Positions 16,830-23,881 of a stretch of DNA of 23,881 nucleotides are shown piece after piece (within the stretch, counting starts at the first letter, position 1; each line of letters opens with the position of its first letter). Both the position numbers and the translations under genes were made by a program. The stretch comes from Flavicella sp049625305 (GTDB taxonomy: Bacteria; Bacteroidota; Bacteroidia; Flavobacteriales; Flavobacteriaceae), in contig JBMZVD010000031.1 in the NCBI GenBank assembly GCA_049625305.1, positions 1 to 23,881 of the forward strand. The letters are read 5' to 3'. The notes under the pieces were generated by a model. That model had not been told where the DNA came from, searched no databases, and saw only the letters and a list, made by a program, of their open reading frames with translations.

Positions 16830-16846
16830 TGATAGTATTACTATCA
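16830..16846. promoter_or_regulatory. Perfect 17-bp palindrome, candidate operator for the TetR-family regulator
   Basis: TGATAGTATTACTATCA is two perfect 8-bp half-sites around one central base. It lies 17 bases from the minus-strand -7 box (SulP side) and 18 bases from the plus-strand -7 box (tetR side), so it covers the expected -33 position of both divergent promoters. Size and placement match typical TetR operators; binding is inferred. Confidence 0.65.
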
Positions 16847-16864
16847 TAAAGATTTTAATTTTAG

Positions 16865-16872
16865 TATATTTG
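16865..16872 (+). promoter_or_regulatory. Putative -7 box (TATATTTG) for the tetR-family gene
   Basis: Exact TAnnTTTG match on the plus strand, with the same octamer as the opposing SulP box. It predicts a leader of about 55 nt to ATG 16935. The expected -33 position falls within the palindrome. Confidence 0.55.
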
Positions 16873-16934
16873 AGAATCAAACTTATCTAAAGAGATACCT
16901 TTGTAATTCTTGTCTGTCATCAATCATTTACTAT

Positions 16935-17609
16935 ATGAGTATAGAGATTAAAATAGCACTCAATGAAGGTTTGTTTTTAAAAGAACCACAAAATTCAAAA
17001 CTAGGCAAGAGAATTATGCAACATAGCATTGAAATGATTGATGAGTATGGTTTTGAGTATTTTACATTTAAAAAATTAGCAACTGCTATACACTCCACTG
17101 AAGCATCTATTTACCGTTATTTTGAAAATAAACACATGCTTTTGTTGTTTTTGATGAATTGGTATTGGGAACGTGTTTATTATTTGATTACCATTAATAC
17201 CAAAGACATTACATCTCCAAGAGAAAAACTAAAGGTAATTGCACACACTTTTGTTGCTGCATCAAAAGAAGATCCAGCAGTGGTCTATGTAAACGAGAGT
17301 AAACTTCACAATATTGTTATTTCTGAAGGGAACAAGGCTTACCATACGAAAGAGGTTGATTTGGAAAATTCTAAAGGCTTTTTTACTTCTTACAAGAATT
17401 TAGCAAAACTTGTATCAAATATCATTTCTGAGGTGAATCCTAGATTTAAATATCCATTTGCTCTCGCTACAAATTTATTTGAAATGTCTAACAATCATAT
17501 ATATTTTGCAGAACATCTACCTAAATTAACTGATATTTCATCAGAAAATGATCCTGCAGACGAGGTAGAGTTGATGTTGAATTACTTTATTGATAAGTTG
17601 TTGTTATAA
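16935..17609 (+). CDS. TetR/AcrR-family transcriptional regulator
   Basis: 224 residues. The N-terminal helix-turn-helix covers about residues 22-70: MQHSIEMIDEYGFEYFTFKKLA, then the recognition segment STEASIYRYFENKHMLL, which is the classic TetR pattern (xxxSxYRYFxxKxxLL). The C-terminal ligand/dimerisation domain (about 75-224) matches no effector family I recognise. TetR proteins usually repress a neighbouring divergent gene until a ligand binds. The neighbour here is the SulP-carbonic anhydrase operon, with a 17-bp palindrome midway. Autoregulation is also likely because the palindrome overlaps its own promoter. The start is ATG 16935; a bidirectional terminator follows the stop. Confidence 0.9.
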   Translation: MSIEIKIALNEGLFLKEPQNSKLGKRIMQHSIEMIDEYGFEYFTFKKLATAIHSTEASIYRYFENKHMLLLFLMNWYWERVYYLITINTKDITSPREKLKVIAHTFVAASKEDPAVVYVNESKLHNIVISEGNKAYHTKEVDLENSKGFFTSYKNLAKLVSNIISEVNPRFKYPFALATNLFEMSNNHIYFAEHLPKLTDISSENDPADEVELMLNYFIDKLLL

Positions 17610-17610
17610 A

Positions 17611-17655
17611 AAAAACACCTAAACGATAAACGTATAGGTGTTGTATTATTTTTTT
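17611..17655. terminator. Bidirectional terminator between tetR and dnaN
   Basis: ACACCTA (17615-17621) pairs with TAGGTGT (17635-17641) around a 13-nt loop. The left flank is A-rich (17608-17615) and the right flank ends in a run of seven T (17649-17655), so it can serve the convergent tetR (plus) and dnaN (minus) transcripts. Confidence 0.75.
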
Positions 17656-17669
17656 GGCAAATGGTTTAG

Positions 17670-18788
17670 TTAGCTGTTTAGCATAACTGGCATTACCAAC
17701 ATTGTTATTTCTTCTCCTTCTTCATTGCCGTCAATAGGAGTTAAAATACCAGCTCTGTTTGGTAAAGACATCTCAATCAACACCTCTTCTGAATTTAGAT
17801 TGCTCAGCATTTCTGTTAAGAAGCGAGAGTTAAAACCAATTTGCATGTCATCTCCTTGATAATCACAATTTAAACGCTCGTCTGCTTTGTTTGCATAATC
17901 AATGTCTTCTGCAGAAATATTAAGCTCTGTACCTGCCATCTTAAGACGTATTTGATGGGTAGTTTTGCTAGAGAATATAGAAACACGTTTGGTAGAGTTC
18001 AAAAAAGAAGCTCTTTCAACTGAAAGTTTGTTTGGGTTTTCTTTAGGGATTACAGCATCGTAATTTGGGTATTTCCCATCAATCAATCGGCAAGTCAAAA
18101 CAACATTGTCAAAAATGAATTTTGCGTTTGTAGCATTGTATTCAATCGTCACCTCTGTTTCGTTTCCTGCCAAAATTCCTTTTAATAAGTTCAAAGGTTT
18201 CTTAGGCATGATAAACTCAGCATTTTCATTGGCAGCTATGTCTGTACGAGTATATTTAACCAATTTGTGGGCATCTGTAGCGACAAATGTTAGGTTGTCA
18301 GTGCTGAATTGAAAAAACACTCCACTCATGACAGGTCTCAAATCATCATTTCCAGTAGCAAAAATTGTTTTAGAGATGGCATTACCCAAAATGTTTCCAG
18401 GAATTACGGTAGCACTAGGTTCTTCTAGACTAATTGTTTTAGGAAACTCTTCACCGCTAAAATATGCCATGTCGTATTTTCCTTGTTCAGAATTTATTTC
18501 AACAGTATTAGTGTCTTTTGTTTTGAAGGTAAGTGGTTGGTTTGGAAAAGTTTTTAAAGTATCCAACAACAAACGAGCAGAGATAGCAATACTCCCCGTT
18601 GATTCAGATTCTACATCTATACTAGAAGAGATTGTAGTTTCTAAGTCTGAGGCAGAAATTTTTAGTTCGTTATAGTTCAATTCAAACAAAAAATTGTCCA
18701 ATATTGGCAACGTATTGCTATTATTAATTACGCCTCCAAGAAGTTGAAGTTGTCTTAGCAATTGTGAGCTAGATGCGATAAATTTCAT
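17670..18788 (-). CDS. dnaN: DNA polymerase III subunit beta (sliding clamp)
   Basis: 372 residues, the standard length for the bacterial beta clamp. It opens with MKFIASSSQLLRQLQLLGGVINN and contains LKISASDLETTISSSI, TFVATDAHKLVKYTR, IDGKYPNYDAVIP and the C-terminal MLVMPVMLNS, all family hallmarks (the C-terminal M-P-M-x-L hydrophobic pocket strand is intact). Three repeated clamp domains of about 120 residues span the length. It encircles DNA and tethers the replicative polymerase. No dnaA or recF lies beside it, which is common in Bacteroidota. It has its own full-consensus promoter at 18871-18901 and a 5' leader of about 75 nt. Confidence 0.97.
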   Translation of the reverse strand: MKFIASSSQLLRQLQLLGGVINNSNTLPILDNFLFELNYNELKISASDLETTISSSIDVESESTGSIAISARLLLDTLKTFPNQPLTFKTKDTNTVEINSEQGKYDMAYFSGEEFPKTISLEEPSATVIPGNILGNAISKTIFATGNDDLRPVMSGVFFQFSTDNLTFVATDAHKLVKYTRTDIAANENAEFIMPKKPLNLLKGILAGNETEVTIEYNATNAKFIFDNVVLTCRLIDGKYPNYDAVIPKENPNKLSVERASFLNSTKRVSIFSSKTTHQIRLKMAGTELNISAEDIDYANKADERLNCDYQGDDMQIGFNSRFLTEMLSNLNSEEVLIEMSLPNRAGILTPIDGNEEGEEITMLVMPVMLNS

Positions 18789-18870
18789 ATATGTTCTGTT
18801 TCTTTTGTTTGTAAAATGGATCTTTGCTTTTTTTGTTTATTGTAGCGATTAAAAGCACATCAATCACTTA

Positions 18871-18901
18871 CAAATATATTATAAATCTAGTTCCTCACAA
18901 A
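18871..18901 (-). promoter_or_regulatory. Full-consensus Bacteroidota promoter of dnaN
   Basis: The minus strand reads TTTG (18901-18898), a 19-base spacer, then TATATTTG (18878-18871). This is the TTTG-N19-TAnnTTTG arrangement of the primary sigma factor of Bacteroidota and the best promoter match I found in the window. Confidence 0.75.
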
Positions 18902-18903
18902 GA

Positions 18904-18929
18904 AATGTTTTGAACATTCCAAGGGGAAT
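18904..18929. repeat. Two adjoining inverted repeats upstream of the dnaN promoter
   Basis: AATGTT-TTG-AACATT (18904-18918) is a perfect 6-3-6 inverted repeat placed 2 bases upstream of the dnaN -33 element. ATTCC-AAGG-GGAAT (18916-18929) overlaps its edge. No T-run follows on the minus strand, so a PhoH terminator is not convincing; an operator or activator site for dnaN is possible. Confidence 0.4.
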
Positions 18930-18952
18930 TGTGAACAAAATTAAGTCCATTT

Positions 18953-20284
18953 TTAAAGTAATTTATTTGCTAAATTGGCCAACGCAGAACGTTCTCCTTT
19001 TTCAAGTTTTACATGAGCAAATAAAGGTTGTCCTTTTAGCTTGTCTATCAGGTATGTTAGCCCATTACTCTGTTCGTCCATGTAAGGGGTGTCTATTTGA
19101 TGTATGTCTCCTGTAAAAACAATTTTAGTCCCTTCTCCAGCTCTTGTAATGATGGTTTTAATTTCATGAGGAGTTAGGTTTTGAGCCTCATCTATTATAA
19201 ACATTGCGTTGGTCAAACTCCTACCTCTAATAAATGCCAAGGCTGTCAATGAAAGATATCCATTTGATTCCATGTCATCTATATTTTTACGCTTCCTTTC
19301 ATTTTCTCTAAACTGTGATTTTATAAATTTTAGATTGTCCCATAAGGGTTGCATGTATGGTGATATTTTTTCATCTGCTCCTCCAGGTAAAAATCCAATA
19401 TCACGATTACTTAAAGGAATGATAGGTCTTGATAAAATAATTTGATCGTAGAGATTTTTTTGCTCCAAAGCAGCTGCCAATGCAAGGAGTGTTTTTCCTG
19501 TTCCAGCAACTCCTTGTAAGGCCACCAACTTTATATTTGGATTTAACAGTGCGTCTACTGCAAAAGTTTGTTCTGCGTTTCTAGGTTTGATACCATAAGC
19601 ATATTTTTTCTCAATACGTTCTATACGGTCAGAAGCTTCGTCATACTTGGCGAGCAATGCATCAGAACTTTTGTTGAAAATATAGTAGGCATTGGCTTGT
19701 TTTAGTTTTTTAAGAATACCGTCTTCGGGAACAGCTGAATGATTGTAGATATTTTTTATGACTGTTGGGTCGATATTATTCAAGTCTATAATCCCTTCTG
19801 ATATTTTCTTGATATTGGTCACTTTTCCGGTCAAATAATCATCTGCTTTTAATCCAATAGCTTTGGCTTTGATTCGTAAGTTGATATCTTTGGTAACCAA
19901 GACTACTTCACTTTTTTTGTACTCTTGTTGCGCGTACAGAGCTGTATTGATAATTTTATGGTCGTTTTTGCCTTTGGCATAAATGTTCTCGGCATCGATT
20001 TTGAGACCATCTTCATTCATAACAACTTTTAAATTTCCTTTTTTATTACCGAGAGAAATCCAAGTATTCAAACCATCTTTTTCAGACATTTTGTCTAAAT
20101 ATCGAATGACAGCTCTAGCTTCGAAGTTCTTTGTTTCGTTTCCAATTTTAAAGTTGTCTAATTCTTCCAACACAGTTATTGGTAAGATTACATCATTTTC
20201 TTCAAAACTATTGATTGCATTGTGGTCAAATAAGAGTACGGAGGTGTCTAATACAAATATTTTAGAATTTTTATTTTTCGTCAT
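18953..20284 (-). CDS. PhoH-family ATPase with N-terminal PIN domain
   Basis: 443 residues from ATG 20284 (MTKNKNSKIFVLDTSVLL). The N-terminal PIN nuclease domain (about 7-150) keeps its acidic residues: Asp13 in LDTSVLL, Glu40/Glu41 in VLEELDN, Asp108 in KNDHKII and Asp133 in VTKDINLR. The C-terminal PhoH domain (about 232-443) has Walker A GVAGTGKT (258-265), Walker B MFIIDEAQN (Asp365, Glu366) and FTGDIHQID. Related PIN-PhoH proteins (PhoH2 of mycobacteria) act as ATP-dependent RNA helicase/ribonucleases, so an RNA-processing or stress role is inferred. The frame extends to ATG 20338, but the extra residues (MCACIKHCYIYI) look non-native and cross a near-match promoter box. It is upstream of dnaN on the same strand; dnaN has its own promoter. 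Confidence 0.92.
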   Translation of the reverse strand: MTKNKNSKIFVLDTSVLLFDHNAINSFEENDVILPITVLEELDNFKIGNETKNFEARAVIRYLDKMSEKDGLNTWISLGNKKGNLKVVMNEDGLKIDAENIYAKGKNDHKIINTALYAQQEYKKSEVVLVTKDINLRIKAKAIGLKADDYLTGKVTNIKKISEGIIDLNNIDPTVIKNIYNHSAVPEDGILKKLKQANAYYIFNKSSDALLAKYDEASDRIERIEKKYAYGIKPRNAEQTFAVDALLNPNIKLVALQGVAGTGKTLLALAAALEQKNLYDQIILSRPIIPLSNRDIGFLPGGADEKISPYMQPLWDNLKFIKSQFRENERKRKNIDDMESNGYLSLTALAFIRGRSLTNAMFIIDEAQNLTPHEIKTIITRAGEGTKIVFTGDIHQIDTPYMDEQSNGLTYLIDKLKGQPLFAHVKLEKGERSALANLANKLL

Positions 20285-20306
20285 ATGTGTATGTTTAGTA
20301 TGTATA

Positions 20307-20314
20307 TAAATATA
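20307..20314 (-). promoter_or_regulatory. Weak -7 box (TATATTTA) for phoH
   Basis: Seven of eight positions match TAnnTTTG. It would give a short leader of about 16 nt to ATG 20284. No -33 element is visible. It is listed mainly because it supports the shorter start. Confidence 0.25.
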
Positions 20315-20412
20315 ACAATGTTTTATACATGCACACATGATGAAGCTGTGAAGTTATAAAATAAAAATGTTGATAAGTTTTTTAGGTTTTTAATCCGCTG
20401 TTTGTCAGCTGT

Positions 20413-21495
20413 TTAATCTTTTATTTTTACGTCTAGTGCATCTCTCAACGTATTTCCAACCAACATAAATGCCATGACCAAACTCATAATCGCAGCTCCT
20501 GGGAGTAGTGCTAAATAGGGTTTCCCAAGAATGATGTAGTTGTAATGGTCTTTTATAATACCACCCCAAGATGGTATAGGTGGTTGCGCACCAATTCCTA
20601 AAAAACTAAGACCGCTTTCTATTAAAATAGCTGCTGCAAAATTTCCTGCTGATATTACAATAATTGGAGCTATTATGTTGGGCAATATATGCCTGACAAT
20701 GATTTTTAAATTTCCATATCCAAGTGAACGTGCAGCTTCAACGTACTGCATTTCTTTGACGCTTACTATTTGTCCTCTGACAATCCTTGCAACTTCTACC
20801 CACATGGTAAGCCCAACAGCTATAAATACTTGCCAAATACCTTTACCTAAGGATAACGTAATAGCAATTACAAGTAGTAGGGTGGGTATGGACCAAGTTA
20901 CATTGATAACAAACAAGATTAGTTTGTCGATTTTTCCTCCAAAATAACCTGCGACTGCCCCCATTGAAATACCTATTAAAAGAGAAATAAAGACAGCTAT
21001 GAATCCAATAAAAAATGAAATTCTAGTCCCTATAAGTATTCTGCTAAATAAATCTCTTCCATAACGGTCTGTGCCAAAATAATATGTTTTATTGTAAATG
21101 TATTTCTCTGGGTTACCGTCAAATAATGTCAAAGGAATTTTTTTTTCTTCAAATAGATTGTTTTTTTTTGTGACGATGATGTGGTCATTATCTAAGCGGT
21201 AAGAGTTGATAAGTATCTCTTCTTTTGGATTGGTATTCCCTTTAAGGAAGTACTCCCATATACTTGTTTTTTTTGCATTGGGGATTTCTATGAGTAAGGA
21301 TGAAAATCCAGGAGGCTTAGAATGGATTTCAAGGTGCATTTGATTGGCATTGCTAGAGTCGTCAGGCGCTATAACATAGCAGAAAACAGCTACAAAAGCA
21401 CAGCAAATAATGTAATAAAAAGAAAGCAGTCCAAGTTTGTTTTTTGCAAACTGTTGGACTGCTAATTTTGTCAAAGAAGAAGAAATTTGAGTCAT
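20413..21495 (-). CDS. DppC/OppC-like ABC transporter permease
   Basis: 360-residue inner-membrane permease of the peptide/nickel/oligopeptide (OppC/DppC) type. The first membrane span is near residues 25-45. The motif YYFGTDRYGRDLFSRILIG (near 140) is the family's conserved entry into the permease core. The EAA coupling loop reads VEAARSLGYGNLKIIVRHILPN, and the protein ends with AFMLVGNTLRDALD. The periplasmic segment between span 1 and the core is about 95 residues, longer than in typical DppC proteins of about 300. No DppB, ATPase or binding-protein gene is adjacent, so partners must be elsewhere. It starts 10 bases after the tail-specific protease stop, so the two are probably co-transcribed. 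Confidence 0.92.
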   Translation of the reverse strand: MTQISSSLTKLAVQQFAKNKLGLLSFYYIICCAFVAVFCYVIAPDDSSNANQMHLEIHSKPPGFSSLLIEIPNAKKTSIWEYFLKGNTNPKEEILINSYRLDNDHIIVTKKNNLFEEKKIPLTLFDGNPEKYIYNKTYYFGTDRYGRDLFSRILIGTRISFFIGFIAVFISLLIGISMGAVAGYFGGKIDKLILFVINVTWSIPTLLLVIAITLSLGKGIWQVFIAVGLTMWVEVARIVRGQIVSVKEMQYVEAARSLGYGNLKIIVRHILPNIIAPIIVISAGNFAAAILIESGLSFLGIGAQPPIPSWGGIIKDHYNYIILGKPYLALLPGAAIMSLVMAFMLVGNTLRDALDVKIKD

Positions 21496-21505
21496 TTGCT
21501 ACTCC

Positions 21506-23641
21506 TTATTTTTTAGCGATTAAAGTTTTATTTTTGAGCTGTAATTCGCTCAACACATTTAAGGCTTCGTCAATGTAGATGTCCTTTTTAAGATTCTTGT
21601 GCCACGCCTCTCTTTTATTACCTAATATACTATCCTTTTGAATGATTTGTTGTTCTGATATGGAAGAGACAAATTCATTCGATGAGTTGTATTTAAAAAC
21701 ATCTTTAAATTCTTTTATTTTTGCGTCATGTGCTATGTTTTTCTTGGAGTTTTTCACATAATTTAATGAAAAGCTATTGTTTTCTTGCTCTTCTTTTAGC
21801 CATTTAGCATAAGCGTCAATCAGTATGAAGTCTTCGTTTTTTGAAATACGTTTTTTACTGTTGTCAATTACTTTGTCAAAATTATGATAACTTTTTACAG
21901 GGCTGTAGTTGGCCTTGGCTATTTTGTCCCATTTCAATGGGTTGTTTTGCTCTCTTTCTCCAATATCTACATAGCTATACTTTCCTGGCATTACAATGTC
22001 TGGTATGACACCCTCTAGTTGTGTAGATCCTCCATTGATTCGATAGAATTTTTGAATGGTCAATTTTACAGCACCTAAATCTTCAGGGTATCTGTAATAG
22101 TTGTTTAAAGGAATTACATTCTGAACTGTCCCTTTTCCGTACGTGTGATTACTTCCAATGATCACAGCTCTATTGTAGTCTTGCATCGCAGCCGCTAAAA
22201 TTTCAGATGCGGATGCAGAAAGTTCGTTGACCAATATTACCAAAGGACCTTTCCATTGAACTTTTGAATCCACATCATTTTTAACGGATGGGTTTTGATC
22301 CCTGTATTTTACTTGTACGATAGGTCCTTTTTCTATAAAGAGACCTCCGATTTTAATAGCTGTTCTCAAAGAACCACCTCCATTGTTTCTGAGATCTATC
22401 AATAGACCCTCTATGTTTTCTTTCTTGAGGCGTTCAATTTCTTTTTCCATGTCTGATGCTGAGTCTCTTGATTTTGAGTCATTAAAGTCTATGTAAAACT
22501 TTGGTAGGTTGATGACCCCATATTTTTTACCCTCTTTGATAGCAATACTAGATTTTACAAAGGTGTCCTCCAATTCCACAATATCTCTGGTAATGGTAAT
22601 CTTTTGAATTGAGTTATCAACTTTCTTCACGGTCAAAATTACCTTTGATCCTTTCTTGCCCTTAATTAGTTTGATAGCATCGTCTAAACGCATTCCGACA
22701 ATGTCTACTGCTTCTTCATTCTTTTGAGCTACTTTTAATATGATGTCGCCAACTTCTAATTCACCCTGTTTCCATGCAGGACCTCCGGAAATAACTTCGA
22801 CAATTTTAGTGTAGTCATTTTTTTGTTGCAAACGTGCTCCAATTCCTTCAATTTTCCCTGAGATGTTAATATCAAATTGTTCTTTTATTTTTGGCGCAAA
22901 ATAAGTAGTGTGGGGGTCAAACTCTTCAACGATACTATTTACAAATGTTGCAAACCAGTCTGTGTGATCCAATTCTTGAATACGCTTGTAGAAATCGTTC
23001 ATGTTTTCCAAAGTTTTTAAACGAGCTTCTTTTTCAAGGGTCACAAAACTTTTCTTTACATAGGTACTGTCTTCTTTGTATTTGTCTTTCTCAATAACCT
23101 TGAGGTTTTGCAACCTTCCAAGTGTGCTAAACTTCATCTGTTTTCTCCAAAAATCGTATAACTCCACTTTGTTTTTTGCAAATGCGAGTTCTTTGTAATT
23201 TATATGAATGTCTTCATTCCTATCGAAATTAAAAGGTTTTTCTAAAATTTTTAGATAAAAAGCTTGAGATTCTAACAAACGCTTGTTAAAACGATCTATT
23301 ACCAAATTATAAAAGCTCAAATCTTCCCGCTTGAGTTGGTCGTCAATCTCATATTTGTATTTAGAAAAATCATCAATATCATTTTGAGTAAAGTAACGTT
23401 TGACAGGATCTATTTCATCAATAAAGTCTTTGTAAACAGCTTTGGAGAAGGAGTCGTCTAAGTTCTTTGGTTCGTAATGCCCTTCTTTAAGAATGTAGCG
23501 AAGCACTCCAATTAGAACTCTGTCCTTTTTGGAGTCAGGATTAGGAGCGTTTTTTCGAGTAAAACTAAAAACACTTCCTAAAATAAGAAGGAAAATTAGA
23601 TATAACTTGGGGTCTTTGTATGAGTTGTTATTTTTAATCAA
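21506..23641 (-). CDS. prc: Carboxy-terminal processing (tail-specific) protease, S41 family
   Basis: 711 residues. A hydrophobic export segment (about 12-27, LYLIFLLILGSVFSF) leads to the N-terminal Tsp domain (40-255), a PDZ domain (about 258-345; GKIEGIGARLQ, GGPAWKQGELEVGDIIL) and the S41 protease core (370-560). The triad by alignment with E. coli Prc is Ser477 in SASASE, Asp488 in AAMQDYNRA and Lys503 in YGKGTVQ. GGGSLRTAIK is the usual substrate-strand segment. A charged C-terminal domain ends the protein. Prc trims C-termini of periplasmic and envelope proteins. The start codon is TTG at 23641: the only earlier in-frame codons are ACT and a TAA stop at 23645-23647, and no ATG occurs before the export segment. 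Confidence 0.94.
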   Translation of the reverse strand: MIKNNNSYKDPKLYLIFLLILGSVFSFTRKNAPNPDSKKDRVLIGVLRYILKEGHYEPKNLDDSFSKAVYKDFIDEIDPVKRYFTQNDIDDFSKYKYEIDDQLKREDLSFYNLVIDRFNKRLLESQAFYLKILEKPFNFDRNEDIHINYKELAFAKNKVELYDFWRKQMKFSTLGRLQNLKVIEKDKYKEDSTYVKKSFVTLEKEARLKTLENMNDFYKRIQELDHTDWFATFVNSIVEEFDPHTTYFAPKIKEQFDINISGKIEGIGARLQQKNDYTKIVEVISGGPAWKQGELEVGDIILKVAQKNEEAVDIVGMRLDDAIKLIKGKKGSKVILTVKKVDNSIQKITITRDIVELEDTFVKSSIAIKEGKKYGVINLPKFYIDFNDSKSRDSASDMEKEIERLKKENIEGLLIDLRNNGGGSLRTAIKIGGLFIEKGPIVQVKYRDQNPSVKNDVDSKVQWKGPLVILVNELSASASEILAAAMQDYNRAVIIGSNHTYGKGTVQNVIPLNNYYRYPEDLGAVKLTIQKFYRINGGSTQLEGVIPDIVMPGKYSYVDIGEREQNNPLKWDKIAKANYSPVKSYHNFDKVIDNSKKRISKNEDFILIDAYAKWLKEEQENNSFSLNYVKNSKKNIAHDAKIKEFKDVFKYNSSNEFVSSISEQQIIQKDSILGNKREAWHKNLKKDIYIDEALNVLSELQLKNKTLIAKK

Positions 23642-23772
23642 AGTTTAGGTATTTGAGCTTGTTTAAATGAAGTGATGTGATTTTTGAGTCTATATTTGTA
23701 ATTACAATATAATCATTTAGTATAATTAGAGGACTCTTTTTTATTTAAAAAATTAAAAAAAATACATTTTAA

Positions 23773-23780
23773 CAAAAATA
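23773..23780 (-). promoter_or_regulatory. Possible -7 box (TATTTTTG) for the tail-specific protease operon
   Basis: Exact TAnnTTTG on the minus strand, but in a very A/T-rich stretch and about 130 bases before the TTG start, with no clear -33 element. Weak. Confidence 0.25.
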
Positions 23781-23847
23781 CAAAAACCTAAAGAATCATA
23801 GCTTTATGAAATGTTAAATATTGATACTTTTTGTCTGAAAAATATAG

Positions 23848-23855
23848 TAATTTTG
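23848..23855 (+). promoter_or_regulatory. Putative -7 box (TAATTTTG) for the gene at the right edge
   Basis: Exact TAnnTTTG match on the plus strand, ending 18 bases before the ATG at 23874. A TTTG at 23830 is only 14 bases upstream of it, shorter than the usual spacing, so the -33 element is uncertain. Confidence 0.4.
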
Positions 23856-23873
23856 TAGTTGTAACATAAATAA

Positions 23874-23881
23874 ATGAAGAA
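23874..23881 (+). CDS. Start of an unidentified gene, cut by the right edge
   Basis: ATG AAG AA at the last 8 bases follows a TAAATA-rich leader and a TAATTTTG promoter box, the same arrangement as other starts in this window. Only Met-Lys plus part of a third codon is visible, so the product cannot be named. It is divergent from the tail-specific protease gene. Confidence 0.35.

Noticed and set aside
20285..20412. Possible small antitoxin gene upstream of the PIN-PhoH gene
   Set aside because: The gap is 128 bases, with no open frame with a plausible start of useful length; only an AT-rich leader is visible.

Overview
The window is AT-rich and looks like a chromosomal segment of a marine member of the Flavobacteriaceae (Bacteroidota). 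Supporting this are several copies of the Bacteroidota promoter box TAnnTTTG, almost no Shine-Dalgarno sites, short leaders, a secreted beta-helix protein whose C-terminal domains resemble those found before type IX secretion signals, a formylglycine sulfatase, a SulP/carbonic anhydrase pair and a PIN-PhoH protein. I saw no rRNA, tRNA, CRISPR array, insertion sequence or phage gene. No gene-free stretch exceeds 300 bases.

Layout. (1) 1-5529 is a polysaccharide or glycan degradation patch: a very large secreted parallel beta-helix protein (minus strand, cut by the left edge), a GH18-like lipoprotein (minus) and, divergent from it, an S1-type sulfatase (plus). No SusC/SusD pair is visible. (2) 5522-10114 (minus) reads as an operon: hotdog acyl-CoA thioesterase, fdhD, an FdhF/YdeP-type molybdopterin oxidoreductase and an EamA/DMT transporter. 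(3) 10231-13756 (minus) is a tight run: a purple-acid-phosphatase-like metallophosphoesterase, an AI-2E-type permease and a THUMP-like SAM methyltransferase, closed by a hairpin terminator. (4) acpH-like gene at 13836-14420. (5) 14536-17609 is a divergent regulatory unit: SulP anion transporter plus beta-carbonic anhydrase on the minus strand, a TetR-family regulator on the plus strand, and a perfect 17-bp palindrome lying symmetrically between two opposed TAnnTTTG boxes. (6) 17670-20284 (minus): dnaN with a full-consensus promoter, preceded by a PIN-PhoH ATPase. (7) 20413-23641 (minus): a tail-specific protease followed by a DppC-like ABC permease. (8) A plus-strand gene appears to begin in the last 8 bases.

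How the parts work together. The best-supported functional unit is SulP plus carbonic anhydrase, which together fit bicarbonate uptake and CO2/HCO3- interconversion, apparently under a dedicated TetR regulator. FdhD is the sulfurtransferase that activates the molybdenum cofactor of the adjacent oxidoreductase. The sulfatase, GH18-like protein and beta-helix protein probably act on a sulfated or amino-sugar-containing glycan outside the cell.

Start sites deserve attention. Three genes (GH18-like, methyltransferase, tail-specific protease) have no usable ATG and must start at TTG or GTG. Four others (thioesterase, SulP, PhoH and, again, the GH18-like gene) are better started downstream of the longest possible ORF because the longer versions run into or across promoter boxes.
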